Positions 19,012 through 26,296 of a stretch of DNA of 30,697 nucleotides are shown here, piece by piece. Made by a program: the position numbers and the translations under genes. The DNA is from an uncultured Oscillibacter sp. (lineage in GTDB: Bacteria > Bacillota > Clostridia > Oscillospirales > Oscillospiraceae). Position 1 is the first letter of the stretch, and each line of letters begins with the position of its first letter. Location: contig CAJTVF010000031.1 in the NCBI GenBank assembly GCA_910579435.1, positions 1-30,697 on the forward strand. The letters run 5' to 3'. The notes under the pieces are model-generated. The model saw only the letters and a program-made list of their open reading frames with translations. It was not told the origin of the DNA and did not search any database.

Positions 19012-20027
19012 TTGGACGCGGTATCCGGATCCGTGTCGTCGCCCCAGAGCATGTTCTTCCGCAGCTCCGCGCCCACGGTCTCCATCTGGTGCTGGGCCAG
19101 CTGGCGGCGCTTGGCGTTGAAGAAGGTCCGGCCGTTTTTGTTCTCGGCAATCCACTTCCCGGCGAACACGCCGTCCTGGATATCCGTCAGCACGGCCTTC
19201 ATGTTCTTCTTTGTCTCCTCGTAGGGGAGAATCCGGGGACCGGAGACGTATTCGCCGTATTCGGCGGTGTCGGAGATGGAGTAGTTCATCATGGCGACTC
19301 CGCCTTTGTTGATGAGGTCGATGATGAGCTTCATTTCATGGATGCACTCGAAATAGGCGTTCTCCGGGGCGTAGCCCGCCTCGACGAGGGTCTCGAAGCC
19401 CATCTTCATCAGCTCCACCACGCCGCCGCAGAGGACGGCCTGCTCGCCGAAGAGGTCGGTCTCCGTCTCGTCCTGGAAGGTGGTCTCCATGACGCCGCCC
19501 CGGGCGCCGCCGATGCCCGCCGCATAGGCCAGGGCCAGGTCCAGGGCCTTCCCCGTGGCGTTCTGCTCCACGGCCACCAGGCAGGGCACGCCCTTGCCCG
19601 CCACGTAGGTGGAGCGGACGGTGTGGCCCGGGCCCTTGGGGGCGATCATGGCGACGTCCACCCCGGCGGGGGGCACGATCTGCTTGAAGTGGATGTTGAA
19701 GCCGTGGGCGAACATCAGCATGTTCCCCGCCTCCAGGTTAGGGGCGATGTCCTTCTTGTACACGTCCGCCTGGACCTCGTCGTTTACCAGGATCATGATG
19801 ATATCGGCCCACTTGGCGGTGTCCGCCACGGTCTGGACCTTCAGTCCCGCCTTCTCGGCGGCCTCCCAGTTCCTGGAGCCCTGGCGGAGGCCCACGCACA
19901 CGTCGCAGCCGGATTCCTTCAGGTTCAGGGCGTGGGCGTGGCCCTGGGAGCCGTAGCCGATGACGCCGATTTTCTTCCCGTCCAGCTTGCCCAGGTCGCA
20001 GTCCTTCTCATAATACATTCTTGCCAT
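19008..20027 (-). CDS. ilvC: Ketol-acid reductoisomerase (IlvC)
   Basis: 339 aa, class I length. Converts acetolactate or acetohydroxybutyrate to the dihydroxy acid with NADPH and Mg2+, the second step of valine/isoleucine synthesis. The Rossmann motif is IGVIGYGSQGHAHALNL (about 20-36); the cofactor loop GLRQGSRNW with Arg and Ser suggests NADPH. Metal ligands lie in DLFGEQAVLCGG and in the helical EAYFECIHEMKLIIDLI region. ATG 20027 follows AAGGAGG and overlaps ilvN1 by 20 bases. The stop TAG is formed by the repeat end. Confidence 0.97.
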   Translation of the reverse strand: MARMYYEKDCDLGKLDGKKIGVIGYGSQGHAHALNLKESGCDVCVGLRQGSRNWEAAEKAGLKVQTVADTAKWADIIMILVNDEVQADVYKKDIAPNLEAGNMLMFAHGFNIHFKQIVPPAGVDVAMIAPKGPGHTVRSTYVAGKGVPCLVAVEQNATGKALDLALAYAAGIGGARGGVMETTFQDETETDLFGEQAVLCGGVVELMKMGFETLVEAGYAPENAYFECIHEMKLIIDLINKGGVAMMNYSISDTAEYGEYVSGPRILPYEETKKNMKAVLTDIQDGVFAGKWIAENKNGRTFFNAKRRQLAQHQMETVGAELRKNMLWGDDTDPDTASN

Positions 20028-20574
20028 ATTCGTATTCCTCCTTCAATTTGCTCTCGTCATATATCGTGCTACGCCCTCTTTCGATGGCGATAGTACCGGT
20101 TTTCGCGATTTCCAGGATGCCGAAATCCTCCAGCATCTGGATCAGCGCCGCGTTCTTGCTCTGGGAGCCGAAGACCCACACGGTCAGGGACTCCTTGTCC
20201 ACGTCGATAATATGCCCCCGGAAGATGTTGGTCATCTGGATGATTTCGTCCCGAGTCCCGTGATCCGCCGCCCGGACCTTAATCAGGGCGATTTCCCGTC
20301 GGATGCAGGTCTCCTCGTCAAAGATTTTCACCGCCTGGACCCCCAGCAGCCTCCGGCACTGGGTGGCAAGCTGGTTTACCACCAGCTCGTCCGCCAGCAG
20401 CTCGATGGAGATGCGGGCGGTGTGAGGGCGGTCCGTGGCCCCGGAGACGATGGACTCGATGTTATAGCCCTTCCGGGAGAAGAGCCGGGCCACCTGGCTG
20501 AGGATGCCGGGGGTGTCCTCCGTCAGAATGCAGAGGGTGTAGAGCTTCTTTTCCGTGTCCCATTGCTTTCTCAT
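20008..20574 (-). CDS. ilvN: Acetolactate synthase small (regulatory) subunit 1
   Basis: 188 aa. The N-terminal ACT domain (YTLCILTEDTPGILSQVARLFSRKGYNIESI) binds valine for feedback control; the C-terminal domain follows from about residue 85. Somewhat longer than typical IlvN (about 160 aa). It starts within the ilvB1 stop (ATGA, 20571-20574) and runs 20 bases into ilvC, an arrangement that couples all three. Lies in ilvB1-ilvN1-ilvC. Confidence 0.95.
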   Translation of the reverse strand: MRKQWDTEKKLYTLCILTEDTPGILSQVARLFSRKGYNIESIVSGATDRPHTARISIELLADELVVNQLATQCRRLLGVQAVKIFDEETCIRREIALIKVRAADHGTRDEIIQMTNIFRGHIIDVDKESLTVWVFGSQSKNAALIQMLEDFGILEIAKTGTIAIERGRSTIYDESKLKEEYEYGKNVL

Positions 20575-22289
20575 GACTCTCCTCCTTCGCTCAGCAGGAA
20601 ATCTGTAATCTCGGACCCGGAGGCCACCATGGGCCGGACCATCTCGTCGATGTCCAGCCGGCAGTCAATCACCGCCGGCTCCTTTGCCGCCAGGGCCTCC
20701 GCCAGAGCCTTCTCCATGTCCGCCGCCGTCTCCACCCGGAAGCCCCGCACGCCGTACGCCTCCGCCAGCTTCACAAAGTCCGGTCCCCGGTCCAGGGTGG
20801 TCTCGGAGTAGCGCTTGCCGTAGATGAGGCTCTGCCACTGGCGGACCATGCCCAGGGTCCCGTTATTGAACACCACCGTGATAATGGGCAGCTTGTAGCA
20901 GCCCACAGTCGCCAATTCATGGCAGTTCATGCGGAAGCACCCGTCGCCGGTGATATGGAAGACCCGCTTGCCCGGGTGGGCCGTCTGGGCCCCGATGGCG
21001 GCCCCCAGGCCGAAGCCCATGGTGCCGAAGCCGCCGCTGGTGAGCATCTGGCCGGGATACTGGAAGTGCAGGTACTTGATGGCCCACATCTGATGCTGGC
21101 CCACGTCTGTCGCCACGATGGCGTCCGGCGGCATCTGGACGCGGATGGTCTCCAGAATCTGCTGCGGGGTCAGGTGGTCGCTGTCCTCCGCCACGGACGG
21201 GGCCCGGAGGGGCAGGATATGGGCCTTCCATTCGCTGTGGTCGTACTGGGGCAGCTTCTCGTTCAGAATCGCCAGCACCCGCCGGGCGGAGCCGATGATG
21301 TGATGGTCCGTCAGCACGTTTTTGTCGATCTCCGCCCGGTCAATGTCGATCTGAACGATTTTGGCCTGCCTGGCGAAGGTGGCCGGGTTCAAGGCTACCC
21401 GGTCGGAGAAGCGGCAGCCCACGGCAATCAGGAGGTCGCACTCGCCGCAGGCGGTGTTGGACGCCTTGGACCCGTGCATGCCGATCATGCCGGTGGTGAG
21501 GGGATGGCTTCCCGAGAAGCCGCCGCCGCCCATGAGGCTGATGGCCACCGGTGCGTCCAGCTTTTCGGCAAACGCCTTGAATTCCTTGTCCGCCCGGCCC
21601 AGCACCACGCCGCCGCCGCAGATGACGAAGGGCCGCTCTGCCTCCGCGATCATGTCCAGGAGGGCGTCCACGTCCTCCTGGTTGGGCGTGGGCTTTTTCA
21701 GCTCGTGGTCCCGGTTCAGCTCCCGCATTCCGGCGCAGCTCCGGTTCTCACGCCAGGGGACGAACTCGTATTCGATCTCCACGCTGGGGAAGGTCACGTC
21801 CTTCAAGAAGTCGATGAGCACCGGCCCCGGCCGCCCGCTGGCGGCCACGGCGAAGGCCTGGCGCATGACGGCGGGAATGGTGTTCGCGTCCCGGACCAGG
21901 AAGGTGGCTTTCGTGATCGGCATGGCGATGCCGGTGATGTCCACCTCCTGGAAGGCGTCCTTGCCCAGGGTGGCCTCGGTGACGTTGCAGGTGATAAAGA
22001 CCACCGGGGAGGAATCCAGGTAGGCGGTGGCGATGCCGGTGGTCAGGTTCGTGGCCCCGGGGCCGGAGGTGGCGAAGCACACGCCGACCTTCCCGGTGGA
22101 CCGGGCGTAGCCGTCGGCGGCGTGAGCCGCCCCCTGCTCGTGGGCCGTCAATACGTGGTGAATTTTGTCCTGATAGCGGTACAGCTCGTCATAGACGTTC
22201 AGGATGGTGCCGCCGGGGTAGCCGAAAACGGTATCCACCTCCTGCTCCAGGAGGCATTCCATAATGGCCGCTGTGGCTCTGATTTTCAC
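20571..22289 (-). CDS. ilvB: Acetolactate synthase large (catalytic) subunit 1
   Basis: 572 aa thiamine-diphosphate enzyme catalysing the first committed step of branched-chain amino acid synthesis. The catalytic Glu is in TAHEQGAAHAADGYAR (about 48-63); the ThDP motif GDGCFRMNCHELATVG...NN lies near 450-480, and FGYPGGTILNVYD opens the protein. GTG start at 22289, five bases after AGGAG. It sits with ilvN1 and ilvC downstream and DUF1877 thirty bases upstream. It is only distantly similar to ilvB2 in the same window. Confidence 0.96.
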   Translation of the reverse strand: MKIRATAAIMECLLEQEVDTVFGYPGGTILNVYDELYRYQDKIHHVLTAHEQGAAHAADGYARSTGKVGVCFATSGPGATNLTTGIATAYLDSSPVVFITCNVTEATLGKDAFQEVDITGIAMPITKATFLVRDANTIPAVMRQAFAVAASGRPGPVLIDFLKDVTFPSVEIEYEFVPWRENRSCAGMRELNRDHELKKPTPNQEDVDALLDMIAEAERPFVICGGGVVLGRADKEFKAFAEKLDAPVAISLMGGGGFSGSHPLTTGMIGMHGSKASNTACGECDLLIAVGCRFSDRVALNPATFARQAKIVQIDIDRAEIDKNVLTDHHIIGSARRVLAILNEKLPQYDHSEWKAHILPLRAPSVAEDSDHLTPQQILETIRVQMPPDAIVATDVGQHQMWAIKYLHFQYPGQMLTSGGFGTMGFGLGAAIGAQTAHPGKRVFHITGDGCFRMNCHELATVGCYKLPIITVVFNNGTLGMVRQWQSLIYGKRYSETTLDRGPDFVKLAEAYGVRGFRVETAADMEKALAEALAAKEPAVIDCRLDIDEMVRPMVASGSEITDFLLSEGGES

Positions 22290-22319
22290 ATGATCTCCTG
22301 CTTTCTTACCTGTATTTGT

Positions 22320-22814
22320 TCACTGGTCCACGTCGAAGAGGACCCAAAGACCCTTCTCCGCCGCACTGTGCCAGAAGGGGCGGGAGCCCGACAGGTTCTC
22401 CCAGGTATACGCAAAATCTTCCTCATCCAGCGGGTAGCCGTAGGCCTCGGGGTCAATGGCGAAGTAGAGCCTCCGGAACGCCTCCTCCGTCAGGCCCTGG
22501 AGAAATTGGTCCACCTGCCGGACCTGCTTGGGGGACTTGCAGACGACGAGATAGTCCTCCTCCCCCTCCCGGTCCCCCCGGAGGACCTCGCCCCCCAGGA
22601 CGACCCAGCAGCCGGGGGCGGGGGTATTCCCAAATTCCAGCCTGCTTCCCGTCAGCGCCCGGTGCATGGCATCCCATGCCTTATCCACGTCGTAAGCCGC
22701 CACCGTCGCCATCTCTCCATCCAGATAGTCCGGGAGACGGTCCTTTCTGGGCACAGCCCGCAGCTTGTCCAGCGCATCCCTGGTAATGGCCCGATAGCCT
22801 CCTAAGCAACCCAT
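22320..22814 (-). CDS. DUF1877 (YfbM-like) protein
   Basis: 164 aa. The start MGCLGGYRAITRDALDKL and the DVDKAWDAMHRALTG motif identify the family; VLGGEVL and the C-terminal LSGSRPFWHSAAEKGLW part also fit. Function unknown; YfbM-type proteins are often encoded near toxin-immunity genes. It lies between the GIY-YIG gene (28 bases) and ilvB1 (30 bases), on the same strand, an unexpected place for it in an ilv operon. Confidence 0.85.
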   Translation of the reverse strand: MGCLGGYRAITRDALDKLRAVPRKDRLPDYLDGEMATVAAYDVDKAWDAMHRALTGSRLEFGNTPAPGCWVVLGGEVLRGDREGEEDYLVVCKSPKQVRQVDQFLQGLTEEAFRRLYFAIDPEAYGYPLDEEDFAYTWENLSGSRPFWHSAAEKGLWVLFDVDQ

Positions 22815-22842
22815 AACCGTATCCTCCTCAAGTCCTTCCGTT

Positions 22843-23187
22843 TCACTTCCACAGCTTCACCGCGCGCTTGTCCTCGGCCAGGCACAGCTCCCGCAGGGTC
22901 TCCAGCTCCCCGGTGTGGTCCTCCAGCGGATCCTCGTAGTCCAGCACGGCGGCCACGGAGAACGCAAAGCCCTCCTCGCCGTACTGCTTCCATAACTCCA
23001 TCAGCCGCTTGTTGGGGTGTATGCCTCCGGAGAGCTTGGCCCGGACGCTGTTAAACGCCGCTTTCGTGTCCTTGGCGGTTCCCAAAAAGGACTCTCCCGT
23101 CTCCTTGCAGCGGAGGGAGATCACGCCCATCTCCGGGCGGCGGTTCTTCCACTCTTCTGTAAGGGCTTTTTTCTGCGCTTTATCCAT
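22843..23187 (-). CDS. Degenerate GIY-YIG-like protein
   Basis: 114 aa. The fold resembles short GIY-YIG proteins of Clostridia (EWKNRRPEMGVISLRC...ESFLGTAKD...HPNKRLMELWKQYGEEGFAF). The signature is weakened: GIY is GVI and YIG is FLG, and the catalytic Arg position after it appears replaced. Nuclease activity is doubtful. ATG 23187 is preceded by AAGGAG, whose first A bases belong to the end of the neighbouring repeat (GGCCTAA|GGAG). A longer frame starting at 23295 lies in repeat sequence and is rejected. Confidence 0.75.
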   Translation of the reverse strand: MDKAQKKALTEEWKNRRPEMGVISLRCKETGESFLGTAKDTKAAFNSVRAKLSGGIHPNKRLMELWKQYGEEGFAFSVAAVLDYEDPLEDHTGELETLRELCLAEDKRAVKLWK

Positions 23188-23201
23188 GGTATCGTTTCTC
23201 C

Positions 23202-23531
23202 TTAGGCCTTGTTTGAAAATTGGCGGAATGCCCAACGGCGAGAGATTTTTTCGCCGATCAAGGCAAATTTTCGCGGGCGGGCCGACGCCCGGCAAGAAAA
23301 TTTAAGGAAGCACTGATTAAATCAACGTGTGCAGATTTGCGCCAGAAATTTCTGCTGACAAGGAAGAAAATCGCGGGAATCCTGACGGATTTCAAGATTT
23401 TCTAACGCAGTCCAGCGGGAATTTATGGCGTGAAGCTGTGTGCGGGGATTTCATCAGTGGTTCCTTAACGCAGAGCGGCGGAAAAAGATCCGCCGTTTTG
23501 GGCGTTTAGACTTTTTTCAAACAAGGCCTAA
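23202..23531 (-). repeat. 330-bp nested repeat, copy 2 (outer element, inverted)
   Basis: Inverted copy of 18682-19011, ends TTAGGCCTTGTTTGAAAA (23202-23219) and TTTTCAAACAAGGCCTAA (23514-23531). The arms carry the same hairpin (GGCGGAaaaagaTCCGCC). It splits the ilvB2-ilvN2 pair from the GIY-YIG-DUF1877-ilvB1-N1-C genes. Arms match copy 1 with only a handful of differences by eye. Confidence 0.92.
23302..23468 (-). repeat. TTAA-ended 167-bp repeat, copy D
   Basis: Complete 167-bp copy in reverse orientation to copies B and C, starting TTAAGGAAGCACTGATTAAA and ending CAGTGGTTCCTTAA. One frame through it (KEALIKSTCADLRQKFLLT...) stays open and could extend an upstream ORF. Confidence 0.93.
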
Positions 23532-23538
23532 TCGGTTA

Positions 23539-24024
23539 TCAAATTTTTCCTCCGCCTTTTTGCAGGGCGATGACTCCGGTGCGGGCGACTTCCAAAATGT
23601 TGAAGGGCCGCATCATCTCCTCAAATACATCCACCCGGTCCGGGGTGTCGGAAATCTCCAGGGTCATGGAGGTGGGGGAGATATCCGCCGCCTTGGCTCC
23701 GCAGATGTTGCAGATGGTCATGATGTGTTCCCGGTTGTTTTTGTTGGCGCTGACTTTAATAATCATCAGCTCCCGGCCGATCATGTTCCCCTCGTCCAGG
23801 GTCCGGACCTTGATGACCTCCACCAGCTTGTTCAGCTGCTTTTCCACCTGCTCCACCACGCTGTTCCCGTTGTCCACAATAATGGTCATCCGGGACAGGG
23901 AGGGGTCGTCCGTCACCCCCACCGCCAGCGAGTCGATGTTGAAGGCCCGGCGGGAAAACAGGCTGGCGACCCGGTTCAGCACGCCTGCCCGGTTCTCCAC
24001 TAAAATGGAAATGGTCTGTTTCAT
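23539..24024 (-). CDS. ilvN: Acetolactate synthase small subunit 2
   Basis: 161 aa, the usual IlvN/IlvH length. ACT domain: ISILVENRAGVLNRVASLFSRRAFNIDSLAVG, followed by MTIIVD and the C-terminal RTGVIALQKG. It forms the regulatory partner of the large subunit 2 encoded 16 bases upstream. The stop is eight bases from the outer repeat; transcription into the repeat may or may not continue to the genes beyond. Confidence 0.95.
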   Translation of the reverse strand: MKQTISILVENRAGVLNRVASLFSRRAFNIDSLAVGVTDDPSLSRMTIIVDNGNSVVEQVEKQLNKLVEVIKVRTLDEGNMIGRELMIIKVSANKNNREHIMTICNICGAKAADISPTSMTLEISDTPDRVDVFEEMMRPFNILEVARTGVIALQKGGGKI

Positions 24025-24040
24025 CCTTCCGTCCTCCCGT

Positions 24041-25672
24041 TCAATCGGTCGTTTTCCACTCGGGGCTCACCTCCGCGATGAGGAGGCAGGGGCCCTCCAT
24101 CCCCAGGAAGCGGTCCAGGGTTTCCTCCGTCTTCCCCTCGTCCCGGAGGGTCAGGCTGGGAATGCCGTAGGCGGCGGCAACGGCGGCAAAGTCCGGGTCC
24201 CCGTCCAGCCGCACGCCGAAGGGGCCGTGGTAGGGGTCCTTGCTCTGGATCTGGTTCACCAGGCCCAAGACCCCGTTGCGGAAGAGGACGATTTTCAAAT
24301 CAAAGCCCCCGGCCTTCACGGCGGCCAGCTCGTTCATGGACATTTGGAAGGACCCGTCGCCGCAGACAGCCACCACCTGCCGGTCCGGCTGGGCGGTCTT
24401 CACGCCCACGGCGCAGGGAATGGCGTAGCCCATGGTCCCCAGCCCGCCGCTGGTCAGGAAGCGGGCCCCCTTGAGCCGCAGGTGCTTGCAGGCCCAAATC
24501 TGATTCTGCCCCACGTCCACACAGACGGCGGCGTCCTCCTTCAACCGCCCGCCCAAAAGCCGCAGGAGGCGGCCCGGGAAGACGTATCCGTCCTTGGCGG
24601 GATAGCCCCGGCCCAGGTTCGCCCGGCGGAGGTCCTGGAGGGCCTCCCGCCACTGTCCGCAGTCCGCTCTGGCCCCCCGCTCCATGAGCTGCTGGAGGAT
24701 CACCTTGGCGTTCCCCACCAGGGGGAGGGTGGACTGCATGTTTTTTCCGATCTCGGCGGGGTCCACGTCGATGTGGATGTTGGCCATGCGTTTTTGAATT
24801 TCGTCCGGGGAGACGATGGCCCGGTCCGCTACCCGGGTGCCGATCATGATGAGCAGGTCCGACTTCACCAGGGCCTTGTTGGCGGTGGTGTTTCCGTGGG
24901 CCCCGATCATGCCCATGTTCAGCGGGTGCTCCGTGGGCAGGAGGGAGAGGCCCATCATGGTTGTCACCACCGGGATGCCGGTGCTCTCAGCGAAGAGGCG
25001 CAGCTCCGCTTCCGCGTGGGCCAGGAACACGCCGCCTCCGGCGCAGATCACCGGCCTCTGGGCCAGGCCGATGGCCGCAGCCACGTTGGTAATCTGCTTG
25101 TCGTTGCCCCGGACGCTGGGATTATAGCCCCGGATGCGGACCTCCTTCGGGAACACCACGTCCGGCACCAGCTGCTCCTGCACGTCCACAGGGATGTCAA
25201 TGAGCACCGGGCCGGGCCGGCCCGTGGAGGCGATGTGGAACGCCTCTTTCAGCACCACCGGAAGCTGGGCGGCGTCCTTCACCAGGTAGCAGTGCTTGGT
25301 GAAGGGGGTCACCGCCCCAGTGATGTCCACCTCCTGGAAAATATCCCGCCCCAGGAGGTTGGAGGGCACTTGCCCTGTGACAGCCACCAGGGGGATGGAA
25401 TCCATGTAGGCTGTGGCTACGCCGGTGATGAGGTTTGTGGCCCCCGGGCCGGAGGTGACGATGCACACCCCCGTTTTTCCCGTCACCCGGGCGTAGCCGG
25501 AGGCCATGTGCCCCGCGTTCTGCTCCGTGCGGACCAGGGTGTAGTCGATGTTCGGGTCCTCCCGCAGGGCGTCGGCAATGGGGCAGATGGTGGCCCCGGC
25601 GTAGCCGAAGACCCGCTCCACGCCCTCCCGGGCCAGGCTCTCCATCAAAATCTGCGCGCCTGTCAGTTCCAT
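24041..25672 (-). CDS. ilvB: Acetolactate synthase large subunit 2
   Basis: 543 aa. The ThDP enzyme fold is shown by VFGYAGATICPIADAL, catalytic Glu in VRTEQNAGHMASGYAR (about 48-63) and ThDP motif GDGSFQMSMNELAAV...FRNG (near 425). It is a second isoform, distant from ilvB1, with its own small subunit. ATG 25672 follows AAGGAG by nine bases. It lies directly behind a leader ORF and intrinsic terminator, indicating attenuation control. Confidence 0.96.
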   Translation of the reverse strand: MELTGAQILMESLAREGVERVFGYAGATICPIADALREDPNIDYTLVRTEQNAGHMASGYARVTGKTGVCIVTSGPGATNLITGVATAYMDSIPLVAVTGQVPSNLLGRDIFQEVDITGAVTPFTKHCYLVKDAAQLPVVLKEAFHIASTGRPGPVLIDIPVDVQEQLVPDVVFPKEVRIRGYNPSVRGNDKQITNVAAAIGLAQRPVICAGGGVFLAHAEAELRLFAESTGIPVVTTMMGLSLLPTEHPLNMGMIGAHGNTTANKALVKSDLLIMIGTRVADRAIVSPDEIQKRMANIHIDVDPAEIGKNMQSTLPLVGNAKVILQQLMERGARADCGQWREALQDLRRANLGRGYPAKDGYVFPGRLLRLLGGRLKEDAAVCVDVGQNQIWACKHLRLKGARFLTSGGLGTMGYAIPCAVGVKTAQPDRQVVAVCGDGSFQMSMNELAAVKAGGFDLKIVLFRNGVLGLVNQIQSKDPYHGPFGVRLDGDPDFAAVAAAYGIPSLTLRDEGKTEETLDRFLGMEGPCLLIAEVSPEWKTTD

Positions 25673-25694
25673 GCTCAGTAGCTCCTTTCGGTGT

Positions 25695-25736
25695 AAAAAG
25701 CAAAGAAGCCCGTGTCCCTCGTCGGGTCACGGACTT
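25695..25736 (-). terminator. Attenuator terminator before ilvB2
   Basis: On the minus strand AAGTCCGTGACCC pairs with GGGACACGGGCTT across a five-base loop (25706-25736), followed by CTTTGCTTTTT. It sits between the leader ORF and ilvB2. A competing upstream stem, GGTGGTTT/AAACCACC (25762-25794), covers the leader's stop codon. Confidence 0.75.
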
Positions 25737-25767
25737 GCAAGAGTTCGGATTTTTGGGGGCCGGTGGT

Positions 25768-25917
25768 TTACGCTGCCCTTTGGAGGAAACCACCCGTCAC
25801 GCCCTTGTTTCGCGCATGACCAAACGCACTATTCTGTTTCGGCGGCAAGACTACCAGTACCAGAACCAGAATAATGTACAGGCCCAGAATGCTGTTCAGA
25901 GCGTGCATTGTCCACAT
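25768..25917 (-). CDS. Branched-chain-rich leader peptide of ilvB2-ilvN2
   Basis: A 49-codon ORF beginning MWTMHALNS and then ILGLYIILVLVLVVL, in which 13 of 15 residues are Ile, Leu or Val. The Shine-Dalgarno GGAGGG lies 8 bases before ATG. Position, in the transcribed leader between a good promoter and a terminator before ilvB2, fits ribosome-mediated attenuation as in classical ilv leaders. An alternative is a small one-span membrane protein, since the same run is hydrophobic. The C-terminal half (FGHARNKGVTGGFLQRAA) overlaps the regulatory hairpin. Confidence is limited because I could not fold the full leader. Confidence 0.6.
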   Translation of the reverse strand: MWTMHALNSILGLYIILVLVLVVLPPKQNSAFGHARNKGVTGGFLQRAA

Positions 25918-26002
25918 AGGGCATTCCCTCCGCCGCCTGGAAGCGGCCCACTGGCGTTGGGGCCTCCTGTTTGAAAGGGCCCGCCGCCTGTCTTGATTCG
26001 TT

Positions 26003-26031
26003 ATTATACATGTCTGAAATTTAAAGCGCAA
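26003..26031 (-). promoter_or_regulatory. Sigma-A promoter of the ilvB2 leader
   Basis: On the minus strand, TTGCGC (complement of 26026-26031), 17 bases, TATAAT (complement of 26003-26008). The predicted start near 25996 gives a leader of about 320 bases before ilvB2. GGGCC/GGCCC and related short stems lie early in it. Confidence 0.75.
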
Positions 26032-26065
26032 TAAAAAAATAAAATTTCTCCGGTTTTCTGGATGG

Positions 26066-26156
26066 TTTCACGAAGAATAAGGGTGCGGCTCTGCTTACTC
26101 TCGTGAAAAACGCCGGATATTTTTCCAAAATCCGGCATCAGACCGCACCCTTTTTT
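26066..26156 (+). ncRNA. Structured element with alternative stems
   Basis: AAGGGTGCGG (26079-26088) pairs with CCGCACCCTT (26143-26152), enclosing GCCGGAT/ATCCGGC (26112-26118/26130-26136), and a run of Ts follows on the plus strand. A second stem, TTTCACGA (26066-26073) with TCGTGAAA (26101-26108), would overlap the 5' arm of the first, so the two exclude each other. It lies in the divergent gap between the ilv leader promoter and the SLH/CAP gene. No promoter is clear. Riboswitch-like or a terminator; not assigned to a known class. Confidence 0.4.
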
Positions 26157-26243
26157 GGCAGACAACGCGGCGGCAGGGCGCTGCGGGAAAAAATATTTAA
26201 CAAATTTCTAGATTTTATAAAACCTGAGGGCTGTTTCTGGTAC

Positions 26244-26249
26244 TATAAT
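26244..26249 (+). promoter_or_regulatory. Possible -10 of the SLH/CAP gene
   Basis: TATAAT at 26244-26249, 48 bases before ATG, with no good -35 at 17 bases upstream. AT-rich sequence at 26185-26225 may help. Confidence 0.4.
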
Positions 26250-26296
26250 ATAAAAAGGGATATTTCCGGTCCCTACTACGAAAGGAGTGGTTCCCT

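Noticed and set aside
22843..23295. Longer GIY-YIG protein starting at 23295 (MPGVGPPAKICLD...)
   Set aside because: The extra N-terminus is encoded by the repeat, and the same peptide starts appear at copy 1; a good ribosome site supports ATG 23187.
18682..23531. Composite transposon carrying the ilv genes
   Set aside because: No transposase and no evidence of mobility; kept only as a possible invertible or acquired segment.
25673..25996. T-box riboswitch upstream of ilvB2
   Set aside because: GGGTGG is present near 25790-25796 on the minus strand, but the following ACCGCG is missing, and the region is occupied by the leader ORF and a simple stem. No specifier stem recognised.
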